NCBI RefSeq assembly: GCF_004402495.1
Contig: NZ_SOFH01000021.1
Location: 82,734-146,733, forward strand
DNA length: 64,000 bases
Source: Cryobacterium sp. HLT2-28
GTDB lineage: Bacteria > Actinomycetota > Actinomycetes > Actinomycetales > Microbacteriaceae
Reading direction: 5' to 3'
Part shown: piece after piece, positions 23,837-32,173 of the stretch
Layout: each line of letters starts with the position of its first letter
Numbering within the stretch: position 1 is the stretch's first letter
Translations under genes and position numbers: made by a program
The notes under the pieces: model-generated
The model's database searches: none
What the model saw: the letters and a program-made list of their open reading frames with translations, nothing else
Told to the model about the DNA's origin: nothing

Positions 23837-26800
23837 TCCGCCGGTGGCTCTCCGCCCACCGGTCGCTGTTCACCACGATGCTGAGCGGCACCGTCATCGT
23901 GGCGGTCATTGCCACCGTGGCGATTGTGTCGGGCGGCTACACCGCCCAGCGGCTCGATCTCGGCGATGCCGCCGTCTGGGTGACGAACGAGGCCCGCCAG
24001 GTCGTCGGACGAGCCAACACGGCCGTGTTCGAGCTCAACACCGTTGTCGAAGCCGGCAGCTCCCGGCTCGATGTCGTCCAGCAGGGAGCCACCGTCCTGG
24101 TGCTCGACCGCGGCAACAACTCCGTCGACATCGTCGACCCGGCAACGGCGAAGGTCACCGAGAGCGTGGCGCTGCCGCCCAAGGCGCCGGGCATCTTCCT
24201 CGCCGGTGATCGTGCCATCGTCGTCTCGAACGGCGACGTCTGGAATCTGGCGGCCGACCGGCTCGCCGGTTTCGACAGCACGGCAGAGCCGGGGCTCTCC
24301 TTCGGCGCCGGGTCCGTGGTCAGCGCGGACGCCGACGGGATGCTGTACGCCTTCACACCGGCGACCGGCTCCCTGTCGCTCGTCGAACCGGCCCGTCCGG
24401 ACGCGATCGCCTCAACCGTGGCAGTGGCCGCCGGCGCCCCGGACGACAGCTACCAGCTGACCAGCGTCGCCGGCCAGTGGGCGCTCTTCAACGCGACGAC
24501 CCTGCGCCTGTTCCTTCCCGGCGGCGAGACCGACCTCTCCCGGGACATCCGAGCCGGTGACAGACCGAAGCTGCAGGAGCCCGGCGTGCACGGCGACCGG
24601 GTACTGGTCGCGCACGGCGGTGGGCTCGAGGCGGTTCCCCTGGCCGGCGGGACCGCGTCGACCGTGGTCAGCGGACGATCCGGGCAGACCGTCGCCCCGG
24701 CCTCGGACGACAGCTGCTCATATGCCGCCTGGGGAGACGGCACCGTGTGGCGCGACTGTGCCGGCGACCCGGGGAACGGAAGGACCGAGACCCTCACCGG
24801 CCTCGCGGGCGACGCCCGGCTCGCCTTCCGCCGCAACGGCACGGGGATGGTGCTCAACGACGCTCTCAACGGGGCAACCTGGGCGGTGCAGCACGGGAAC
24901 GAGCTCATCGACAACTGGGCCGAGCTGATCGACACCAACCAGGACCAGCAGAGGGTCGTGGAGAACAACGACGACACCCCGCCGGAGTTCGAGAAGGCGC
25001 AGGTCCCGCCGGTCGCCGTCGACGACGCGTTCGGGGCGCGGCCAGGGCGAACCGTCATCCTGCCCGTGCTGCTGAACGACTTCGACCCGAACGGCGACGT
25101 CCTGGTGATCGACTCGCTCACCACCCTCCGACCCGAGACGGGGAGACTCGACCTGGTCGGGAACACCCAGCAGGTTCAGTTGACGCTGGAACCGACCGCG
25201 ACGGGAGCGGTGAGCTTCGGCTACACCGTCAATGACGGCCGGGGCGGCAAAGCCTCGGCCACGGTCACGGTCACCATCCGGGGCCCGGAGGAGAACTCGG
25301 CCCCGGCGCAGGCGCGGGGCACCCACACGACGGTGAGGGCCGGCGGCCGGGTGACCAGCCAAGTGCTCGGCGACTGGGTCGACCCGGACGGCGATCCGAT
25401 CTACCTGACCGAGGCGACCGCCGTGGCGCCGGACCAGATCAGCTTCACCCCGGGCGGCGCCGTCGTCTACACGGATGCCGGCAGCAGTTCCGACGCGAAG
25501 TCGATCGGCCTCACCGTGTCCGACGGCCGGGCGACGGGCACCGGGACGCTCCAGGTGACGGTCCGTCCCTCCGGATCGGTGCCGATCGTCGCCGAAGCCT
25601 TCGTCGTGCTCGCCACCGCCGGCGTCGAGGTGACGGTGTCTCCGCTCGAGCACGTCCGCGGCGGATCGGCGCCCCTCCGCCTGAGCAGCGTGCCGGCGAA
25701 GCCGGATGTGACCATCACCCCGGACTACGACGGCGGAAGCTTCCGCTTCGCCAGCAGCGCGATCGGTGTGCACGAGATCGAATACGCGGTGACGGATGGC
25801 GCGCTCACCGCGACCGGTCGCATCCGCGTCAACGTTTCCGCGGCACCCGACGCCAACAGCACCCCCATCACCGTTCCGCACACCGCGTTCGTGCGCGGCC
25901 AGCAAGCCACCCTGGTGGACGTGCTGGCGACCGACATCGACCCGGCCGGTGGCGTACTGCTGGTCACCGGCACGATGAACGTGCCGCCCGTGAGCGGGCT
26001 GCGCGTCGAGATCCTCGACCAGCGCATCATCAGGGTCACCCTCACCAAGCCACTCGAGAACGGCTCGGTCGCGTTCGGCTACCGGATCAGCAACGGACTG
26101 GCCGAGGCCGAGGGGACGGTGACGGTGATCGAGATCCCGCCACCGGCCCGGAAGCAGGCACCCCTCGCCGTGCCGGACACGGTCTCCGTGCGGGTCGGCG
26201 ATGCCATCGACGTGCCCGTGCTGGCGAACGACGAACATCCCGATGGCGACACCCTCACGCTCGATCCCACCCTCGCCACCGGGCTCCCGGCCGAAGCAGG
26301 CCTGCTCTTCGCGTCGGGCACCGTGCTGCGCTACCTTGCCCCGAACACGACCGGCAACTTCACCGCGGTCTACCGGGTGAACGCGCCGGACGGCCAGTTC
26401 GCCAACGCCGAGGTGCGCATCTCGGTGCGGGAAGCCGACCCCAACTCGAACAATCCGCCCGTGCCGAAGACGGTGACCGCCCGAGTGCTTGCCGGCGACA
26501 CGGTGCGCATCCCCATCCCGCTGTCGGGAATCGACCCCGACGGCGACTCTGTGCAACTGGTCGGCCAGGAGACCAACCCCGGCAAGGGCTCGGTGACGAT
26601 CGGAAGCTCCGACTCGATCGACTACACCGCGGGGGACTACTCGGCCGGCACGGACACCTTCACCTACTCGGTCGTCGACGCCCTCGGCGCCCGCGCCGTC
26701 GGCACCGTGCGGGTCGGAATCAGCCCGCGGCTGGACGGCGCCCGCAACCCGGTCGCCGCGCCGGATGAGGTCATCGTGCGCCCGGGTTCCACGGTCAGGG

Positions 26801-29736
26801 TGCGCGTGCTCGGAAACGACTCGGACCCCGACGGCGGCGTGCTGACCATCACGGGCGTCGAACCTACCGGCACCGCCGACTCACGGGGCAAGGCCGTCGT
26901 CGTCGGCGACGCCGTCTCCGTGCACGCGCCGGCCAGGGAGGGGCGCTACGGATTCATCTACGACATCCAGAACGATCGCGGCGGCTCGAGTTCCACCTTC
27001 CTCACCGTTGTCGTGCGGGCGGATGCCCCGCGCTCCCGACCCGACGCCCGCGACACGCACCTGTCGCTCTCCGACGTGCTCGACCGGCGCACCATCGACG
27101 TCGACGTGCTCGCCAACGTGTTCTTCGCCGAGGGGCCCGCCGGCAGCCTGGACCTGTCCGTCCCGGCCCGCTTCTCGAGTGTCGCCGAGGTGACCGGCAA
27201 GCACCGCGTGCAGGTGAGCATCGGTGAGAGCAGCCGGATCATCCCGTTCGAGGTGGCGAACCCGGACGACGCGAGCATCGTCTCCTATGCGTTCATCTGG
27301 GTTCCCGGTTCGAACGACGCCCTGCCGCAACTGCGGAAGGGGATGTCCCCGCTCAAGGTCCAGAGCGAATCGACCCTCACGATCGACATCAACGACTACG
27401 TCGTCGCCGTCGGCGGCCGGCGCGTGCGCCTCACCGATCGCAGCCTCGTGCAGGCCACCCGTTCCGACGGAGCCGACCTGGTCTCCTCCGACACTCGTCT
27501 CGTGTTCACCAGCGGCGACCAGTACTACGGACCGGCCTCGATCTCCTTCGAGGTGACGGACGGCACCCGGGCAGGCGACCCGGACGGTCGTACGGCGACG
27601 ATCGTCTTGCCGATCGACGTCACCCCGCGCGAGAACCAGCCGCCCGGCTTCGACGGCGCAGTGCTCGATTTCGAGCCTGACCAGACGAAGGTCATCGACC
27701 TGACCCGGCTCACCTCCTACCCGTACCCGAAGGACCAGGCGGAACTGGCCTATACGGTGCTCGAGCCTCGACCCGTCGGCTTCAGCTACTCCCTCGACGG
27801 CCAGCAGCTGACCCTGCACGCCTCCGAGTCGACTCCCAAGGGCGGCCGCGGAACGATCACGATCGGTGTGCGCGACGGCATCAACGCCGGGAAGGCCGGC
27901 CGGATCGAGATGGGCGTTGTCGCGTCGACCCGGCCGCTGGCCGTGCCCGCCGCCGACGCCGTGATCGCCCCGCGCGGCCAGAGCACCGTCGTCGATGTGC
28001 TCGCGAACGACGGCGCCACCAACCCGTTCCCGGCCGTGCCGCTGCGGGTCGTGGCGGTGCGCGGCGTCGACGGAGCCGGGGTGCCCGCGGGTGTGAGCAT
28101 CACCCCCAGCGCCGACAACAGCCGCCTCACCGTCAAGGTCGCGCCGGAGGCTGCGCCCGCCGACACGAACCTGCAATATCAGGTGGCCGACGCGACCGGC
28201 GACCCTGACCGGTTCGCCTGGGGCACGGTGCGCATCTCGGTGCAGGACAAACCCGACCCGGTGTCGAGCCTCCGGGTGACCTCATTCGCCGACCGCCGGA
28301 TTGCGGTGTCGTTCAACGCGGGAGCGTCGAACAATTCCGCCGTCTCCGGCTTCGAGATCACCCTGACCAGCGAAGCGACGGGCGCCGTCGTCGGCAGCAC
28401 GCTCTGCCAGGCCACGGCCTGCGAGCTCTCCACCCCCGGCAATGGCCAGGGCGATGCGGTGCGGGTCGCCGTCGCCGCCCGCAACGGGATCGGCCTGTCC
28501 GCGGCCACCGTGCTCGCCGACCGGGTCTGGTCCGACGTCGTCCCGCCGGCCCCGGACGGGCTGACGGCCGAGCCGCTCGACTCCGGGCTGCGCCTGCACT
28601 GGAACACGGTCGACCCGGTCGGCGGAGGCACCGCCATGCGCGGCTACGTCGTCACGGTCGCCGGCACTCCGCAAAGCGAGGTGAGCGCATCCGGGCCGTC
28701 CTGCAGCGCCGGCTCCTGCACCATCGACGTCGGCGGCCTCGTCAACGGCACGGATGTCTCGTTCACCGTCAGCGCGCGGAACGACGCCTACCCGGCGCTG
28801 TCTACCTGGAACACGTCGACCGGAAACGGGCGGCCGTTCGGCCCGGCCCGGGCCGGCGCGATCAGCGCGAACTCGGTCGACTCGAGCGGCTCCGTCACGG
28901 TGAGCTGGGCCGCATTCGACGGCCGCGGAGACGGCATCGCGGGTTACTTCGTGCAGCGGGTGAGCGCCGATCAGGTGCCCACCGGCGCCCAGTCCTGCTC
29001 GGTGACCAGCCCGGCCCCCGGAACGCTGGTCGCGCCGACCCAGGGCGGAATCGTCGCCGAACAGAAGACGGTCGCCGCCGGCACCACCTCCGTCGTCTTC
29101 GACAACCTCCTCGCCGACAACGGGCACTACTCGTTCGTCGTCTGGGGCTACAATCGGGCCGGCTGCGCCCCGACCGCGGTGGCGACCGTGCTCGTGCGGC
29201 CGGCGCCGGGCACCATCACCTCCGTGAACAGCCCGATGGCGATGAACGGCGATTCCTGGGACCTTCGCATCGACGGCGTGAGCCCGAGCGCCGGCGTCGA
29301 CCACTACAACATCCGTGCCGTCGACGGTTCGGGCAACCCGATGCCGTGGACCGATGTCACCTTCCCGGCGACGACCTGGCCGCGGGCGCCGCTCGGATTC
29401 CGGTTCGGGCAGGTGGTTCGCTTCCAGGTGCAGGCCTGCACGGTCTGGGGCTCCTGCGGGACCTGGTCCGGGACCTACCCGGCGTCGGCGGAGGCATCCG
29501 TGAGCTTCACCGTGCAGGGGCTGGTCTACACTCCAGAGACCGGCGTGTTCTCCTGGACGAACGGCCCCGACAACAACGGGCTCGACGCGACCTACGAGTG
29601 CCTCGTGCCAGGAGACTCGTCCGTGACCCCGGTTGCCGGCCTGGCGAACACGTGCACCCTTTCCTCGCCGCAGCCGGCCGGCACGGTGCGGCTCACCGTG
29701 ACGGTGAACGGACGTGCCTTTTCCTATGACAAATGA
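23833..29736 (+). CDS. giant membrane-anchored Ig-like/FN3 surface protein
   Basis: The product is 1967 residues. One N-terminal helix (about residues 16-38) acts as signal anchor; the remainder should be extracytoplasmic. Residues 50-370 look like beta-propeller blades (short VLVLDRGNNSVDIVDP-type repeats). From about 390 to 1470 there are eight or more Ig-like/cadherin-type modules, each with a VLANDxDPDGD-like calcium-style loop. From about 1475 to the end come four to five FN3 modules, with scattered paired cysteines. No LPXTG motif or lipobox exists. It matches Fn3 of the PFNA cluster in position and architecture, though it may differ in length. Likely role: adhesion or sensing at the cell surface. 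It overlaps the kinase gene and precedes moxR by 62 bp. Confidence 0.88.
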   Translation: MIRRWLSAHRSLFTTMLSGTVIVAVIATVAIVSGGYTAQRLDLGDAAVWVTNEARQVVGRANTAVFELNTVVEAGSSRLDVVQQGATVLVLDRGNNSVDIVDPATAKVTESVALPPKAPGIFLAGDRAIVVSNGDVWNLAADRLAGFDSTAEPGLSFGAGSVVSADADGMLYAFTPATGSLSLVEPARPDAIASTVAVAAGAPDDSYQLTSVAGQWALFNATTLRLFLPGGETDLSRDIRAGDRPKLQEPGVHGDRVLVAHGGGLEAVPLAGGTASTVVSGRSGQTVAPASDDSCSYAAWGDGTVWRDCAGDPGNGRTETLTGLAGDARLAFRRNGTGMVLNDALNGATWAVQHGNELIDNWAELIDTNQDQQRVVENNDDTPPEFEKAQVPPVAVDDAFGARPGRTVILPVLLNDFDPNGDVLVIDSLTTLRPETGRLDLVGNTQQVQLTLEPTATGAVSFGYTVNDGRGGKASATVTVTIRGPEENSAPAQARGTHTTVRAGGRVTSQVLGDWVDPDGDPIYLTEATAVAPDQISFTPGGAVVYTDAGSSSDAKSIGLTVSDGRATGTGTLQVTVRPSGSVPIVAEAFVVLATAGVEVTVSPLEHVRGGSAPLRLSSVPAKPDVTITPDYDGGSFRFASSAIGVHEIEYAVTDGALTATGRIRVNVSAAPDANSTPITVPHTAFVRGQQATLVDVLATDIDPAGGVLLVTGTMNVPPVSGLRVEILDQRIIRVTLTKPLENGSVAFGYRISNGLAEAEGTVTVIEIPPPARKQAPLAVPDTVSVRVGDAIDVPVLANDEHPDGDTLTLDPTLATGLPAEAGLLFASGTVLRYLAPNTTGNFTAVYRVNAPDGQFANAEVRISVREADPNSNNPPVPKTVTARVLAGDTVRIPIPLSGIDPDGDSVQLVGQETNPGKGSVTIGSSDSIDYTAGDYSAGTDTFTYSVVDALGARAVGTVRVGISPRLDGARNPVAAPDEVIVRPGSTVRVRVLGNDSDPDGGVLTITGVEPTGTADSRGKAVVVGDAVSVHAPAREGRYGFIYDIQNDRGGSSSTFLTVVVRADAPRSRPDARDTHLSLSDVLDRRTIDVDVLANVFFAEGPAGSLDLSVPARFSSVAEVTGKHRVQVSIGESSRIIPFEVANPDDASIVSYAFIWVPGSNDALPQLRKGMSPLKVQSESTLTIDINDYVVAVGGRRVRLTDRSLVQATRSDGADLVSSDTRLVFTSGDQYYGPASISFEVTDGTRAGDPDGRTATIVLPIDVTPRENQPPGFDGAVLDFEPDQTKVIDLTRLTSYPYPKDQAELAYTVLEPRPVGFSYSLDGQQLTLHASESTPKGGRGTITIGVRDGINAGKAGRIEMGVVASTRPLAVPAADAVIAPRGQSTVVDVLANDGATNPFPAVPLRVVAVRGVDGAGVPAGVSITPSADNSRLTVKVAPEAAPADTNLQYQVADATGDPDRFAWGTVRISVQDKPDPVSSLRVTSFADRRIAVSFNAGASNNSAVSGFEITLTSEATGAVVGSTLCQATACELSTPGNGQGDAVRVAVAARNGIGLSAATVLADRVWSDVVPPAPDGLTAEPLDSGLRLHWNTVDPVGGGTAMRGYVVTVAGTPQSEVSASGPSCSAGSCTIDVGGLVNGTDVSFTVSARNDAYPALSTWNTSTGNGRPFGPARAGAISANSVDSSGSVTVSWAAFDGRGDGIAGYFVQRVSADQVPTGAQSCSVTSPAPGTLVAPTQGGIVAEQKTVAAGTTSVVFDNLLADNGHYSFVVWGYNRAGCAPTAVATVLVRPAPGTITSVNSPMAMNGDSWDLRIDGVSPSAGVDHYNIRAVDGSGNPMPWTDVTFPATTWPRAPLGFRFGQVVRFQVQACTVWGSCGTWSGTYPASAEASVSFTVQGLVYTPETGVFSWTNGPDNNGLDATYECLVPGDSSVTPVAGLANTCTLSSPQPAGTVRLTVTVNGRAFSYDK

Positions 29737-29798
29737 GCCACGCAGAATGAGCCTCGCACCGAGCCTGAGCCCATGCCCCGAACGAAAGTGACCACCCC

Positions 29799-30770
29799 AT
29801 GACGATGACCGCGGAGCAGGCAACCCAGTTCGCCGAGGTGTTCGACCGACTCGTGACCGGGGTGGAACAGGTGCTGCTCGGCAAGCACCACGTGATCCGG
29901 ATGTCGTTCACCGCCCTGCTCAGCGGCGGGCACCTTCTGCTCGAAGACGTGCCGGGAACGGGCAAGACCTCGCTCGCCCGCGCCATTGCGCAGAGTGTCC
30001 GCGGCTCGAGCAACCGTGTACAGTTCACCCCCGACCTCCTGCCGGGAGACATCACCGGCGTGAGCATCTACGACCAGCGCAGCGGCGCCTTCGAGTTCCA
30101 CCGTGGTCCGATCTTCGCCAACATCGTCCTCGCCGACGAGATCAACCGGGCCAGCCCGAAGACCCAGTCGGCCCTGCTCGAAGTGATGGAGGAAGAACAG
30201 ATCACCGCGGACGGCGTGACCCATCCCGTGGCGGCGCCGTTCATGGTGATCGCCACCCAGAACCCGATCGAGCAGGCGGGCACCTACCGGTTGCCGGAGG
30301 CCCAGCTCGACCGGTTCATCATGAAGGCCTCGATCGGCTACCCGGACCATTCCTCCACGGTGCGCATCCTCGAGGGTGCCGGGCTGCGCGCGCACGAGAC
30401 GGTGGTGCCGCCGATCGTGTCCTCCGAGACCGTGGTCGAACTCGCGGCCCTCGCCCGCACGGTCTTCGTCGACGCCACCATCAACGACTACGTGGCCCGG
30501 CTGATCGACGCCACCCGCACGAGCACCGAGGTTCGACTGGGCGTGAGCGTGCGCGGCGCCCTGGCCCTCGTCCGCACCGCCAAGACTCTGGCCGCTGCCA
30601 ACGGCCGCCACTACGTGATCCCCGACGACGTGAAGGAACTCGCGGAAACCGTGCTCGCCCACCGGCTTCTCCTCGACCCCGAGGCCGAATTCGACGGGGT
30701 CACACCGTCCAGCGTGATCGCCCGGATCCTGATCGAGACCCCGCCGCCCAGCGACAGGCTGACTGTGTGA
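29799..30770 (+). CDS. MoxR family AAA+ ATPase
   Basis: A 323-residue soluble AAA+ chaperone. Walker A GTGKT is at residues 53-57, Walker B LADEIN at 111-116, sensor 1 in VIATQNPIEQAGTYRLPEAQ, followed by the C-terminal lid with the conserved GVSVRGALAL stretch. MoxR proteins act with DUF58 and VWA partners to insert cofactors or fold membrane complexes. The next gene, for DUF58, overlaps it by 4 bp (GTGA), which is the classic pairing. In this cluster it probably matures or assembles the DUF58/transglutaminase-fold membrane complex. Confidence 0.95.
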   Translation: MTMTAEQATQFAEVFDRLVTGVEQVLLGKHHVIRMSFTALLSGGHLLLEDVPGTGKTSLARAIAQSVRGSSNRVQFTPDLLPGDITGVSIYDQRSGAFEFHRGPIFANIVLADEINRASPKTQSALLEVMEEEQITADGVTHPVAAPFMVIATQNPIEQAGTYRLPEAQLDRFIMKASIGYPDHSSTVRILEGAGLRAHETVVPPIVSSETVVELAALARTVFVDATINDYVARLIDATRTSTEVRLGVSVRGALALVRTAKTLAAANGRHYVIPDDVKELAETVLAHRLLLDPEAEFDGVTPSSVIARILIETPPPSDRLTV

Positions 30771-32173
30771 GCCAGGTCAAACTCACCCGCAGCGGGGTGC
30801 CCCGGGGCACCGCTGACCTCCCCGGTGGCACCGGCCGAACGGATACCGCACTTCAGGTGCCGGCGGGTGCGCCGGGCCGGCCGGATGCGCCCGTGCGGGA
30901 CGGCAGGCTGGCCGACGCCATCACCGCCACGGTTCGGGCCTGGCGGGCGCTGGCCGAGTTCGGCTCCACCATCGGCGGCTTCGTCGCCTCGGTGGTCACT
31001 CCGCTCGGCTGGTGCCTCCTCGTCGTGGTGTTCTTCTCCTTCCTCTTCGGTTACGGCCTCGGCTGGACCGAACTCGTTGCGATCGCCTGGTCCGGGTCCG
31101 TCCTGGTCCTGGCGGCGTTCTGCTTCCTGCTCGGGCGCAACGCCTATGAGATCCACCTGTCCCTTCCGGTCGACCGGGTGGTCGTCGGGGCGAAGGTGCC
31201 CGGTGAGGTGACGGTGCTGAACCCGACCAGGCAGCGGCTCCCCGGGGTCGCTGTGGAGGTCCCGGTCGGCGCCGGGCTGGCCGAATTCGCCATGCCGGGG
31301 CTTGCCCGCGGGGGCAGCTTCGACGACGTCTTCATCGTTCCGGCCACCCGCCGGGGTGTCATCCCGATCGGACCGGTGCGCACGGTGCGCGGTGACCCGG
31401 TCGGGTTGCTGCGCCGGGAAATAGTCTGGGCCGAGCGCGTCGAACTCTTCGTGCATCCGCGCACCATCCCGATCCCGAGCATGAGCACCGGGTTCATCCG
31501 CGACCTCGAAGGCAATCCCACCCGCGACCTGACCAACAGCGACATGTCCTTCCACGCGCTGCGCGAATACGTGCCCGGTGACGAGCGCCGCAGCATCCAC
31601 TGGAAGAGCACGGCCAAAACCGGCCGCTACATGGTTCGGCAGTATGAGGAGTCGCGCCGCAGCCACCTGATGGTGGCCCTGAGCCTGGCGGAGTCCGATT
31701 TCGCTACCGAGGACGAGTTCGAGATGGCGGTCAGCGTGGCCGGGTCGCTCGGTGTGCGGGCCATCCGTGATGCTCGAACGGTGTCGGTCGTGGCCAGCGA
31801 GGTGGTTCCGGGCAGTGCCCGGCGGCGGGCATCCGTGGTTCGCAGCCTGAGCACGCTCACCCGCACGCGTCTGCTCGACGACCTCAGCAGGGTGGAACTG
31901 TCCGCTGCGGCGCTGCCCGTCAGTGAATTGGCCAAGGCGGCGGCCGACAAGGTCGCCGGCATCTCGGTGGCGTTCCTGGTCACGGGGTCGTCCACCAGCC
32001 TGACCGAACTGCGCGCCGCCGCACATCGTTTCCCGGCCGGGGTCGAGGTGGTCGCGGTGGTCTGCGACCCGGAGAACATCCCCAGCCTCCGGAGGGTTGC
32101 CGAGCTCAGTGTCCTCACCATCGGCTTCCTGGACGACCTGCAGCACAGCCTGGCCAGGGCGGCCGCCGTATGA
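30767..32173 (+). CDS. DUF58 domain membrane protein
   Basis: The product is 468 residues. Two membrane helices lie at about residues 75-125, after a 60-residue cytoplasmic N-terminus. The soluble part carries the DUF58 signature YVPGDERRSIHWKSTAKTGR near residues 265-290, and a VWA-like fold follows. DUF58 proteins are partners of MoxR ATPases. It uses a GTG start that overlaps the moxR stop, and its own stop overlaps the next start (ATGA), so these three products are translationally coupled. Confidence 0.93.
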   Translation: MSQVKLTRSGVPRGTADLPGGTGRTDTALQVPAGAPGRPDAPVRDGRLADAITATVRAWRALAEFGSTIGGFVASVVTPLGWCLLVVVFFSFLFGYGLGWTELVAIAWSGSVLVLAAFCFLLGRNAYEIHLSLPVDRVVVGAKVPGEVTVLNPTRQRLPGVAVEVPVGAGLAEFAMPGLARGGSFDDVFIVPATRRGVIPIGPVRTVRGDPVGLLRREIVWAERVELFVHPRTIPIPSMSTGFIRDLEGNPTRDLTNSDMSFHALREYVPGDERRSIHWKSTAKTGRYMVRQYEESRRSHLMVALSLAESDFATEDEFEMAVSVAGSLGVRAIRDARTVSVVASEVVPGSARRRASVVRSLSTLTRTRLLDDLSRVELSAAALPVSELAKAAADKVAGISVAFLVTGSSTSLTELRAAAHRFPAGVEVVAVVCDPENIPSLRRVAELSVLTIGFLDDLQHSLARAAAV

